Shown in pieces: positions 41,022 to 51,714 of a DNA stretch of 64,000 bases. Under the pieces are notes generated by a model. The model had not been told where the DNA came from. It did no database searches and saw only the letters and a list, made by a program, of their open reading frames with translations. The position numbers and the translations under genes were made by a program. Origin of the DNA: Saprolegnia diclina VS20 (Eukaryota > Oomycota > Saprolegniomycetes > Saprolegniales > Saprolegniaceae); contig NW_008246084.1 in assembly GCF_000281045.1 (NCBI RefSeq), positions 692,882-756,881 of the forward strand. Reading direction: 5' to 3'. Position 1 is the first letter of the stretch. The number at the start of each line of letters is the position of its first letter.

Positions 41022-42340
41022 GCTGCTGGATGAAGAATACCAAGCCGTTGCCAAACCGACCGGTCCTTTTAAAAAGCTATTCGTGCCTTTTCATACAAAT
41101 AACAAGCTGTAATTAAATGTGCGCATTATATACTGCCTTCTCCACTGCAAGCACCGTCATTTTTCGGTGCCACTAGAATCACGCCATTTTGTATTGGTAC
41201 GCGCCTTCATGGCGCAGCAACTACTCGAGCGAGCGTAGTGTTTCCCAAACACGCGTATTGAATCTATGGATAGCTTGTCAGCTAGACAGATCGACTAAAA
41301 TCTGCCCAAATACACGCACAGCACAGACGTAGTTCGTCTTGAGTGGCGTGATTTTAATCTATCTGAATTTGACAGCGCTTGCAGTAACCAATCAGACGCC
41401 GCCGGGTCATTCTCGACTTGGCGCCAAGCTCCGGACGAGCTCACCAGCGCAAGGGACTCGTGCGCGACTGATGGCAGTAATTCCGCATCGGATGAACCGA
41501 CTGCATTTTCTCATCAACCTATATAACTACCTATGCGACTACATCCTTGTACCTGCTTTTCATCGCGACGAGAAAACCTCACGCTTGGTTGCGCCGACAG
41601 TGCACTCCTCTACTTCCTGGCGGCAGCGTTTGCAGCTGAGCAACGACACACGTGACCCACTGTCAATGCAACACTAGTACTGTGCGTAGTGCTGTCGATC
41701 TATAAGAATAATAGTTGTAGGGGAGTCGTCATTGTAGATGTACCATGCCACCTTGGGTTAGCCGCCGAGCGGTTGGATGCGCCACAAAGTTGGCCACCAG
41801 GTTTGTCGACGTCGGTTGCAACCTCGATTCCCTCTTGGCTTTACAACGCAAGGGTGCGGTGGTGGGAATGAAGTCGACAGCTTGGAGCGAGGTTTCAACC
41901 GACGTCGACAAACCTGGTGGCCAACTTTGTGGCGCATCCAGAGATAGGTGCAGCGCTCTCAAGCTGCTGCCTCAGGACCTCAACGGTGGCTTTGAGCGCT
42001 TGTGTCGTCTCGCGCAGAGAAAGTAGAGAATGTCGGACGAGTCGCAGCGCTGGAAGGTGCAAAAGCAACCGCCGATTGAGTAAATTTCGCTCGAAAGTCA
42101 TTATTCATTCATGTTGTACTTGTCAAAATTCACAAATCGCATCTTCAACTCGATAAATAGACCATGCGCAAAGTTGTGCAGTGTCGTTTCCATGCGGCCC
42201 TCATACTGGCGTTGGATTGGCTATAAAGGCGGTAAATACGTTTTTCTCGGCCTCGGAGTGGTCTATTTTCCAATATTTCCACGAATCACGTGCTCGTTGG
42301 TCGCCGGTCCCTCGGGCAGCCCCAGAAATCTTGCGTCAGC
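41022..42340. other. Divergent intergenic region with a large inverted repeat
   Basis: 1.3 kb between divergent housekeeping genes (alpha-SNAP and Rab prenyltransferase beta). Holds the inverted repeat at 41774-41940; the short ORFs that share a GCATKLATRFVDVG peptide simply read its two arms. No other gene seen. Confidence 0.7.
41774..41940. repeat. Near-perfect inverted repeat, 53-bp arms
   Basis: Left arm 41774-41826 and right arm 41888-41940 are reverse complements with about two mismatches at the inner end; arms start TGGATGCGCCACAAAGTTGG. The 61-bp loop contains a further short pairing (ATTCCC / GGGAAT). No target duplication was recognised at its ends. It could be a fold-back mobile element, a cruciform, or a hairpin small-RNA source. 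Confidence 0.9.
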
Positions 42341-43378
42341 ATGGCGACCGAGCAGCACGACGCGTTCTTCCTGGGCGCCCACCTCAAGTACGTGGCGAAC
42401 CTCTCCAAGCAGAAGGAGAGCCTCGAGAGCTGCATGAGCGAGCACATGCGCGTCTCCGGCTTCTACTGGGCGGTCGGCTGCCTCGCCGCGCTGGGCAAGG
42501 AGGCGGCGACGCCGGCGCCGCTCATCGACTGGCTCATTGCGTGCCAGCACCCGAACGGCGGCTTTGGCGGCAACCTCGGCCACGATCGCCATCTGCTCTA
42601 CACGTGCCACGCCGTCTTGGCGCTCGCGATGCTCGGACGAGAAAGCGTCGTGCTCGTGGACGAGACGGCCGACTTTGTCGCGTCGCTCCAGCAGCCCGAC
42701 GGCTCGTTCGTGGGCGACGAGCACGGCGAGGTTGACACCAAGTTTACGTACTGCGCGCTGAGCGTGCTCAAGATCCTCAAGCGAGAGCACAAGATCGACA
42801 ACGACCGCGCCATGGCGTACCTCGCCACGTGCAAGAACTTTGACGGCGGCTTTGGCAACATTCCTGGCTGCGAGTCGCATGGCGGGCACATCTTTACGGC
42901 CGTCGGCGCGCTTGCGATGGGCCAGCAGCTCCACCAGGTTGCATATCCATCTCGAGGGCTGATGCTCACAGAATTGTATGCGTAGTACGTTGACGCGAAT
43001 GGCCTCGGCTGGTGGCTCTGCGAGCGACAGTGCGACTCGGGCGGTCTCAACGGCCGCCCCGAGAAGCAGGCCGACGTGTGCTACAGCTGGTGGAACATCT
43101 CGTCGCTCGTTTTGCTCGGGAAGCTCCACTGGATCAACCGCGAGAAGCTCATCCAGTTCATCTTGAACTGCCAGGACAAGGAGGACGGCGGGATCGCCGA
43201 CCGTCCCGGCAACGTGGCCGACATTTACCACACATTCTTTGGCATTTGCGGCCTGAGCATGCTCGGGTATTTCGACGGCAAGGAAGACTTTGGCGGCTTC
43301 CAGCGCATCCACCCTGTCTTTGCCATTCCCGAGCGGGACGTCGAGCGCTTGCAGCTGACCGCGCAGATCCTGCCGTAG
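42341..43378 (+). CDS. Rab geranylgeranyltransferase (type II) beta subunit
   Basis: Catalytic beta subunit that, with the alpha subunit and Rab escort protein, attaches geranylgeranyl groups to C-terminal cysteines of Rab GTPases (yeast BET2, human RABGGTB). Exons 42341-42937 and 42986-43378 (329 residues, normal length; 48-nt intron with an unusual GTTGCA donor). Prenyltransferase alpha/alpha repeats are clear: [80 protein letters not shown] and [20 protein letters not shown]. Zinc ligands Asp and Cys ([10 protein letters not shown]) and His (DIYHTFFG) are present. Convergent with the proteasome gene, stop codons 109 bp apart. Confidence 0.95.
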
Positions 43379-43487
43379 CCATTCTACTACTAGTACTACT
43401 AATCGTGCGTTGTTTCATGGGAAGTGAGATGAAGCGCATGCATGCATGATACGGTCGCGTTCATTTCGCGGATAACCAATGATGCGC

Positions 43488-44418
43488 TTAAAGGTCCATG
43501 GGCGTACCGTCTTCGACGACCACCATGGGCTCGTAGTGCTGGCGAATGACACCTATGCGACGCATGAGTCGGCCATACATGCGAGATCATGGAGGACGTA
43601 CGGGTCGCGCCACGCGGAATCGACGTCACGACGTTGCGGTTGACCCGGCTGCGGAGCTCCGCGACGTTGTTGGGTGTGATGCAGTTGAACTCCTTCTCGA
43701 CAACGACTTCGTTGTTGACCTTCTTGATCGTGAGCACATCGACGTTGCTGCCCGAGCCGAGATCGTTGAAAACACCGGCAAGGATCGCGTCCTGGACGAG
43801 CTTCTTGGCCTCGGCCTCCGTCATATCGTCCTTGTAGCCAGCCTCAAAGATGCTCATAGCAGCCAAGCTGCCCGAGCCCATCGTCACAAACGGCAAGCGA
43901 TCCGTGCTACCATGCGGGTAGATCGTGTAAAGCGACGGGCCGTTGACATCCACGCCGCCAAGCACAAGCGCCGCCGAGAGGTGGCCCTGGTACTGGAAGA
44001 GCTTCTGCTTGAGGAGCGTCATGGCGGTCGCGACACGCGACGACGTGTCCGTGTTGAGGCGGTGGAGCTCCAACTGCGACGAAATCATCTGCGTCACGTT
44101 CTCGGTATCGGCGGCCGTGCCGGCGCCGCAGCACCAGATGTTGGGCGCAATGTAGTGGATCTTCTCGCAGTTCTTGTCCATGACGATGCTGCCGCCCGTC
44201 GAGCGCGTATCGGCGCCGAGCACGACGCCGTCCTTGTACACGACGCCGACGATCGTCGTGCCCGTCTTCTGCACCCGGAACTTTGCCTGCGACGTCGCGC
44301 CGACAGCCGCCAAGAACTCGTTGCGGCGGACGTTCTCGAAGCTGAAGCCACCGACGTCGGCGCTGGCGGTCGCAAAGGCCGTCGGCTCGGCGCCCGTCGT
44401 GTTACGGAACTCACTCAT
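43488..44418 (-). CDS. Proteasome subunit beta type-7 (beta-2, trypsin-like)
   Basis: Catalytic subunit of the 20S proteasome core, cutting after basic residues. Exons 44418-43602 and 43552-43488 (293 residues; 49-nt intron). A propeptide ([15 protein letters not shown]...) ends at the Gly-Thr processing site [20 protein letters not shown]: the second Thr of GTT is the nucleophile (Thr1), with Asp17 in GADTRST and Lys33 in [32 protein letters not shown] and [13 protein letters not shown] follow the family. Exon 2 supplies the beta-2 type C-terminal arm ([18 protein letters not shown]) that wraps the neighbouring subunit. The gene is divergent from the secreted-protein gene at 44831. Confidence 0.96.
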
Positions 44419-44830
44419 CGTCAAGCGGAAATTCGGAAATGGCGTCTTGTCCGGATAAGAGACTTCGCACCACCGCACAAATCCGGCGGACCGCTCACTT
44501 AAGTTGCGTGCGGGATCTTGTTAGATCGCGATGGCAGGTTGGCGAGAGCACCGAGGTCGACGCCATGGGAAGCAGTAGGAATGAAGTAGACAATGCAACG
44601 ACTAGGCCATCCTCGATCCATGCGGCAAGCATTAGTATGCTCCAGAGCATTGCAGGCGCAGGATGATGCCAAGGCGCTGTGAGCCCAATCGCCTCGCCGT
44701 TTGCCAAGCATGACGTCAAGCACGGAGACCCATGATGGTCGTATCAATCTCCGCTGCTGATAGCAACCGTGCGAGGAAGAATAAGCTCCAACGTTTCGGC
44801 AGCTTCGAGAATCAAAGAATTCCTCGTATC
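44419..44830. promoter_or_regulatory. Divergent promoter region with TCCGGATA core
   Basis: About 410 bp between the start codons of the proteasome beta-2 gene and the secreted-protein gene. TCCGGATA at 44450-44457, 32-39 bp from the proteasome start, matches the palindrome half found upstream of other genes. Confidence 0.4.
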
Positions 44831-45477
44831 ATGCTGCGGGTTCTTCTCGCGCTGGCGGTGGTCGCGACGGCGCTCGAGGTACCTGGCGCCTTCTGGAGCA
44901 ACCGGTACGACGATAGCAGTAGCATTTGATCGAATGGACGGAGCGTGGTAGGTTTGCAGTGCACGAGAATGCCACGTCCAACGCAGTCGCGGCCATCGCA
45001 ACCGAGCTGCTCGCCGATCTCAATGCCACGTCACTGCCCGACGTCCTGCCGCTACTGTCGCCGCTCTTGCGCGGCAGCCCCATCGTCTTTGGCGACGGAG
45101 TCGCTTCGATCGACGCGACGACCCTTCGGCTCTCGGTGGCCAAGTCACTATTGCTGCTGCCGAGTCTCCGCGCCCCGTCCGCTCTGCACCGCGCCTATGT
45201 CGAAGTCCACATCGGGCTTTGGCAGACCCCGGGACCCGACGACGGGACGACCTTTATGGTGCAGCATAGCTACGTGCAGCTCCTCCTTGATCTCTGGGCC
45301 ATGGCGTCCTACACGCAGCAGGCAGAGCTCCGGCATGCGCTCATGCGGTGTGCGGATGCGTCATGGCAGCAGCTGCGGACGACGCATTTGACGCCGTGGG
45401 CACTCGTGCACTACAAGCACCTCCGCTCGACAATCCTCTGCGAGCTTTTCGCTCTCGGATTGGATCCCGCGTCGTAA
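44831..45477 (+). CDS. Small secreted or lumenal protein, unknown function
   Basis: Not recognised. Exons 44831-44904 and 44952-45477 (199 residues; 47-nt intron). Exon 1 encodes a clear signal peptide (MLRVLLALAVVATALEVPGA) with likely cleavage after the hydrophobic core; the splice joins FWSNR to FAVHENATSN. The mature part has two N-glycosylation sequons (NATS in both HENATSN and LNATSLP), is mainly helical (SVAKSLLLLPSLRAPSALHR; VQLLLDLWAMASYTQQAELR), and has only two or three cysteines. No retention signal or membrane anchor at the C-terminus. Its stop codon is only 31 bp from the stop of the convergent GBP-like gene. Confidence 0.72.
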
Positions 45478-45508
45478 GACCAAATGGAATAGTGTCGTGT
45501 CTCAGATC

Positions 45509-48500
45509 TTATGGCTTGGCCTTGGCCTTCTTGCCCTTCTCCAGCGCCGACGCACGACTGGCAATGCGCTTGTCCATGTCTTCCTTGGCCAGTCGCTTGG
45601 CTTCGGCGAGGCTCATCTTGGGCAGCGGCGCCTTGACCTTGAGCGTCTTGGCCTTGCGCCCCGATTCGTCGCCGTCGCTTTTGCGCTTGCCCGCCCGCGC
45701 CGGACTTGCAGCCGCTGCCTCCATCGCGGCTTTAGCCGCAGCCGCGGCTGCCTTGGCTGCTTGGGCAGCAGCAGCTTCCGCTTCGGCACGGCGGCGTGAC
45801 TCTTCCTGGGCGTGCTCGCGCAGCTTCGAGGTCGAGACCTCCATGTTGAGCGCTTGCTGGCGAAACTTTTCCTTCTCGCGCTCGTGGCTCACAGCCTCGG
45901 CGCGCACGCGCTTGAGCTCGGCTTCGAGGCGATCGGCCTTGGCCTTCTCCAGTGCCAGCGTCGTCTGGAGCTGCTCCGACTCGCGCATTTTCTTTTCGAG
46001 CGCCGATGACATTTTGTTTTGGAGCGCTACGTCACAGGATAAACACTTTGCTTCAAGAAAGTGCGTACCGGCCGCGGACGCTTGGCTCGACTTGGCCTCG
46101 GCCAACATCTTTTCACGCAGCGCGCGCTCCGTCTCGGCGAGCGCGTACGCTTTCTCCTTTTCGCGCTCGAGGGCCTCGGCCTTGGCTTTGGCGGCCGCTG
46201 CGAGGCGCGCCTCCTCTTCCTTTTGCTGGAGAATCGCTTGTTGCTGCGCTAACTGCGCTTGCATCGCGTCGAGCTCCTTCTGCAGCGCGGCTTGGCGACG
46301 CGACTGCTCGGCGACGGCTTTCTCCTTGTCAGCACGTTCTTTGGCGGCAATGCTCGTGGCTTGCTCAGCCAAACGCGCCTTTTCTTTTGCCATCTCCTCG
46401 GCTGTGACTCGAAGCGCCTCGAGCTGCTGCTCCAGCGCCTGTGTCTTGGTCGTCTGCAACGAGAGTTCTTCCGTCAAGTGCGCCGACGTCTGTTCCTTCT
46501 CGATCAAGATCGACTTGATCTGCTTCTCCCGCTCTAAGTTATCACAATTCTCCTGTGTGGCACATCATGGCGTCAACAGTGTGTACCTTGGGCAAGGGCT
46601 TCCGTGTGCTGGACTTGGTTTTCGAGCTCCTGGAGACGAATGCGCTCGGCCTCGGCGGCTTCCATCCACTCCTTTTTCTCGACTTCCTTCCTACACCACA
46701 GTTTGTCGTACGGGATCACATTTCAAACACGAGACTACTGGTTGATGGTGCGGAGCTGGGCCTTCACAGTGGTCAAATCAACATGAAACTTGGTTTCCCA
46801 GTCCAGCGCCGACTTGTCCGACGTCGGCGCCTGCGTCAGCATGTACTCGGCAGCCTGCGTCACGGCTTCCTTGAAGTACGTGTCGATGCTCGAGTCGCTC
46901 AGCGGCATTTGCTTGACAAGCCCGTCGTGGACGAGCGAAATGAGTTCGTCTTTTGTCTCTTGGTACACGCTCGCGGCATGGCGGCTGGCCGTGTCTTGGG
47001 TCACAATGCGGTTCTGCGCGCCAAATTGCCCGAGAAACTAGGGATGGGCCATGAGTCACCATTGTTCGAACGCGGACCATCTACCTGCTCCATGTTCTCC
47101 ATCATGAGCGCACCAAAATGCTCCATGTCCTCTTGCGGAAAGCTCCAGCCTTGCATAGCTTCCGCAGCTTCCGTCACGACGCGGTCCTTGGCCTTGTGGA
47201 TTACGGACACGAGCTGCGCGTCCTCCATCGGCAGCGTCTTGTCGCCGAGCGACCGGTGGATCTCGCGCTCGAGCGCCGCCTTGGCATCAACGTGGAACTG
47301 GTGCAAAACGTGGCGCACGTGCAGCGTGTACTGACGCTTGAGATCTTCGAGCAGCTGCGTAAAGAAGACGCGGAGCTCTTGGCGAACGTCGAGGTCATCG
47401 AGTGCGTCGTTGCGCGGCGGCACATCAATCGTCTCGAGCCATTGGGTGAGCTGCGCCTCGAGCATGGCGATGGTGAATGGCGCCTTGGCCTGGATGCGCT
47501 TGTCGAGCCAAGCGACACCTTTGGCCTTGAGCTCTAGCGTCGCCTTGGACAATTTCGCCTGGAGCTCGGTCGTGCGCGTCCGAATCGCACGCTCGTTCAA
47601 ATGCTGGAGACGCTCCTTGAAGGCGGTCGCTTGTTGCTGCAGCCGGCGAATCTCGCCGTGGTACGTCGTCGCCGTCGACGTCGGGCACTCGAGAAGAGGC
47701 GCCGTGACCTTGGCCAGCGTCTGGTCGCAAATTGTGCTGAGATCGGCGGGTGCGAGCGGGAGTTGGTCCTCAAGTTCGTTGAAGCGGGCCGAGAGGTTGT
47801 CGCTGGCGTTATCCATGAGTGTTTGGAAGTGGACCAAGACGAGCTCGTTGTTGGCCTTGGCGCTAGCGTCGACTTGGCGCTCGAGGAAGAGGTGGAGTCC
47901 CTTCTTGCACTCCTCGACCACGTCTTCGGGGTACTTTTGCAGCGACTGCATCGTCGAACCAAGGAGTCCCATCAACCTAATGGGATACCATGAGACATGC
48001 AGTTTAGCACGTACAAAGGAATACGCATCGGTGGCCTGACTCGAAAAGTCGGTTGTCGAGACGAGCGTCTCCGACTGCAGGAGCGCGTCACACATGCGCT
48101 GCATCTCGTCTTCGCACTCGCGCTGCTTCTTCTTGGCCTCGGCGCGGCGCATCGACGCATAGATGGACTCGGGCATAATGACGCGGTTGTCGTTCAAGAT
48201 CTAGTCCACATGATAAGAGAAAATACGAGCCGCGACGCCACGTACCTCGGCAACGAACGGAATCATCTCCGAGAGCACGGGGCCCGTGAGCGTGTGATTG
48301 TTGAACTGCATTGGCGTCTTGAGCTGGTTCGAGAGCGTCTTGCGCAAGTCCCGCATCTGCGTCTGGAACGACGGCTGCAGCTGATCAAAGCGAATGCGCT
48401 CGCTCAGTTGGGCCGTGCTGACAACCTAATTTGTGATGGGTTAGCGAGGTCACATGAGCCACGAAAAATGGCGTACCGGGGACGGGAAGAGCCACACTTG

Positions 48501-49370
48501 AATGCTCTCAAAGGCGTCGACGAGCTCGTGGCGCGCGAGGTTGCGGTTCCCGACCTCCTTGTCACCGCCCTTCTCCTTCTTGAAGAGCGTATCGTAGACC
48601 TGCTCGGGCGTCGTATTGACAAAGTTCCAGTCGCGAAAGACGCTAATTAGCGTTGCATGAGAACTGGTCGAGACCAAGGGAAAGACGGGCGACGTACATG
48701 TGGAGGTGGCCAAACACCTTGCGGTTGTCGCCATCGGCCAGCTCAACGTTCTGCGCGGCCTTGGCGAGCACGGCGAGGAGGTTGAGCATGCGGTCGGCTT
48801 GAAGCGAGTCTTTCCAGTTGAAGATGACCACCTTGGACGTCAAAAGCACCGGCGACACCAAGCGCGAGTCGTCTATGCATATATATGAGGCCATGCACAA
48901 TGATTGAGATTGTCCTTGTACATGTAATGTCGCGGTCGCCCTGTCCTTCCGCATCGACAAAGCCGACCTTCATGCTGCTCGAGACGCTTGGGTTGCCGTT
49001 TTGCCGGCTAAACTCGGTCAACGGCATGAAGTGGCTCGAGAGGTCGACGCCCTGCGTGCATGGCTCCTTCTCGTTTGAGATGCGGAAGAGGTCTTGCTGG
49101 TTCGCGAGGAGGTTCATGAGGAAGGACTTGCCCTGTCGTGCGGCGCCAAAGATGCTGATGAGGTTGATCGGCTGCGTCTCTGGGAGCGGCTTCAACACTT
49201 GCTCCGCGGCCGGCGCGACCGCCATCTTGCCGTGGCGATCCATGCCCAGCCACTTCACTGCCTACCCCATGGAGACTATGATCTTCCATCCAGTTGCATG
49301 CATCTTCCAGAGGACCCGAGGCCCACGGATGCCGGGAACCGCGCCGACCTACCTGCATCGTCGGCTTCAT
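45509..49370 (-). CDS. Guanylate-binding-protein-like large GTPase with long coiled coil
   Basis: Dynamin-superfamily GTPase of the GBP type. Eleven exons: 49370-49353, 49261-48922, 48872-48698, 48642-48477, 48425-48246, 48200-48015, 47945-47085, 47037-46739, 46690-46587, 46533-46069, 46026-45509 (1103 residues). G domain: G1 loop IFGAARQGKSFLMNLLANQQ, switch region QGVDLSSHFMPL, G3 VGFVDAEGQGD, and VFRDWNFVNTTPEQV formed across an intron, the GBP-type RD motif. A helical middle domain follows (LTGPVLSEMIPFVAE, then long amphipathic helices), then about 350 residues of Glu/Lys/Ala coiled coil (ALEREKEKAYALAETERALR) and a Lys-rich tail (GKKAKAKP). No CaaX box or membrane helix. The 69-nt intron 47946-48014 and the 42-nt intron 46027-46068 are in frame without stops, so those two could be retained. 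Confidence 0.88.
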
Positions 49371-50641
49371 CCTTCGCTCCGTTCGCAGTTCTGGATTTGA
49401 AAGCTTGGCCAGTTCCCGAGACTTGGCCGTTGTATGGTATACAGAAAGAGTGTTGTTCACGAGATGGCACCGTTATCCGTAATTTGAGGCATATGCCGCA
49501 TATCAAGGGCACTATTTTCGGCAATAGATTGCGCCGTTCACAAGAACGCTCCGTTCTCGGAAAGCTCTCGGGTCGGTGCGAGTGCAGTTGACATACTATG
49601 CCTAGAAGGAACGTATTTATCTCCTTCTTCTTTCTTCTGGGATTGTCGTCACCATTAGATGCAAACTTGGGTATTCTGGCCTCCTGGACCGCCACGGCAT
49701 CGTTGGCAAACGATAAATTGCTATAATCCAAACCGACAACTGCACACTACCAGGTAGATCAAATACTAGCAGACAATGTCGCTCTTGAGGGAAATAAGAC
49801 GGTATCACGTGCCGATGTCAACTGTGCTGAGAGCGTTGGCACCGGCAGTACGTTGTCGCGATACCGAAATTCTGCCATACACGTCCTAGATACAGGGGCT
49901 AATCTCTTTTGACCACATTGCAGCTCGTTATAGCTCCCAACGTATTGAGGGCGCGTCCGCCAAATGAATAAAGGCAATTACCAGTTAAGAGACGACAGAG
50001 AGATAGAGCTGAGGTACTAGTAGGTTCGTCGTCGTCAGTGCAACAATGTATACAATTTGTAGCTGGGCACTAACTATGGACTATATTGTTGGCGCTCGCG
50101 AGAGGCTCGCATTGGTGCGAACAACACGGCGAATCTTGCGGGGATTGCACCCCGGGCAAACGAGAGATGCTTCTTGCACTTGCTGCCTTTGGTGTTGGGC
50201 TTCAATCAGCAGTTCGCGGTGCTACTAATGCTATAAGAGAGATGGCGGTGACCTGAGGCGGCGTGAAGCGCTCGCATCATGCATCTCGTCCAACGTACCA
50301 ATGGCAGACAAAAATGAACTTTCCTGTTCGGGCTTGGGAGGAATCTGAAACAGTGCTTCACTCGCCTTCGAGTTGAAGTTGTACCTCTAGCAATTGATAT
50401 TCGTGTCCGACGCCGCCACTGGTCCTTGCTCGAGACAAGACGTCCTGTGTGTTTGGAAGGACCTCGCGAAGCAAGAGCTGCACTGTCGACACGTGCAAAG
50501 CTAGTATCTCGATGCTGTCCACCATTGAGTGGTGGTTCGCACCTTGCACTTTTGGTCTTCAAGTATTCATTTTAAGAGACTTGCGAACGCCATCGGCTGC
50601 TGCTCGTGTCACATCGCGGGTGCAGACACAAACTGACTGCG
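49371..50641. other. Intergenic region between GBP-like and GNAT genes
   Basis: About 1.27 kb containing two divergent promoters. The GBP frame stays open to ATG 49460 but those codons look non-coding. AT-rich centre (49470-50050); no RNA gene or repeat recognised. Confidence 0.55.
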
Positions 50642-51526
50642 ATGGTCACGATCACCGAAGTGGCGACGGCCGAGGCCTTCATGGCGGCGACACTGCCGCT
50701 TCGACTCCAGGCGCTCGAAGCCAGCAACCTCATTACCATGTCCATGACGCAGTCGCCTCCGACGCCGACCAAGACCAAGTGGTTCTACCTCCTCTCGGGT
50801 GACAGCGATCACACGCCCACGTCCTTTGCAGTGCTGACAGCGAACCAAGGTCCGTCGCTCGGACCCAACATGACGTACGATCAAGCTTTTGCGCTGGGCG
50901 AGTACGTCGCGACACAAGGCGTGACGAGCGTGACCGAGATCCACGGGTACGAGCCCAGCACCAATGCGTTCGTTGACGGCTACCAGCAAGTGCACCCCGA
51001 CACCACGTGGCGCACAGGCGGCGAACCTGGTCTTGTCTATCGCCTTGGCACACTGACGCCACCAGAGAATGCCGCTGGGGCGCTGGTGCCGGCCACGGAC
51101 GCCGACATCGAGCCTCTTGTCGACTGGATGATCGCGTTCAAGATGGACTGCTACGGGTCGGAACTGCCGCGCGAGGTAGCAACCGCATCCGTCACGTCCT
51201 CGATTGCCGCCGGCCGCATGTTTTTCCATGTCGTCGACGAGACGCGTGTGGGCTTTGGCGCGTTCGCGCCGCCCATGACGACGGCCGACACGACCGTGTA
51301 CATGCTCGGACCGATCTACATTGTGCCCTCGGCGCGGCGTCGGGGCCATGCCAAGGCGCTCACATCTGCCCTCGCGCTGCATGTTGAAGCGATTTGTCCG
51401 ACGCAGGCGATTGCGCACATGCTCATTTCCGGTGCGGACAACAAAGCGTCCAACCAAACGTATCGGAGCCTCGGGTTCGAGCCCGTGGGTCTCCTCGTCG
51501 GCTACTCTCTCCAGGCGACGCCATAG
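50642..51526 (+). CDS. GNAT-family N-acetyltransferase, paralogue 4
   Basis: 294 residues, single exon from MVTITEVATAEAFMAATLPL. Same two-part organisation as the 32749 and 34261 genes but more diverged: LRLQALEASNLITMSMTQSP, KTKWFYLLSGDSDHTPTSFA, GPSLGPNMTYDQAFALGEYV in the family-specific half; TRVGFGAFAPPMTTADTTVY, MLGPIYIVPSARRRGHAKAL (R-R-x-G-x-A acetyl-CoA loop) and NKASNQTYRSLGFEPVG in the GNAT half. Closest in its N-terminus to the truncated copy at 31540. Substrate unknown. About 15 kb from the other three, so dispersed from or ancestral to the tandem cluster. Confidence 0.82.
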   Translation: MVTITEVATAEAFMAATLPLRLQALEASNLITMSMTQSPPTPTKTKWFYLLSGDSDHTPTSFAVLTANQGPSLGPNMTYDQAFALGEYVATQGVTSVTEIHGYEPSTNAFVDGYQQVHPDTTWRTGGEPGLVYRLGTLTPPENAAGALVPATDADIEPLVDWMIAFKMDCYGSELPREVATASVTSSIAAGRMFFHVVDETRVGFGAFAPPMTTADTTVYMLGPIYIVPSARRRGHAKALTSALALHVEAICPTQAIAHMLISGADNKASNQTYRSLGFEPVGLLVGYSLQATP

Positions 51527-51714
51527 TAGGTACTAAAACCGACAGTAATATCGTCCTCATAACGACTACTCATTTCCGACACATGCGTTGCTAGCTGTGT
51601 ATGGACCTTATACTCGAGTCGGAAAAGCTACCGGTATGCCAGCACTGAGATAGCCCAAGCCCCTCTAAGCAAGAACGACAGATAACGCGTCTTGGGAAAT
51701 AGGCATCAACTGTC

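Noticed and set aside
41745-42101. Short ORFs on both strands sharing a GCATKLATRFVDVG peptide
   Set aside because: They read the two arms of the inverted repeat; not independent genes.
45348-46745. 465-codon plus-strand Ser/Ala-rich ORF
   Set aside because: Antisense of the GBP-like coiled coil; repetitive composition explained by the Glu/Lys/Ala codons opposite.
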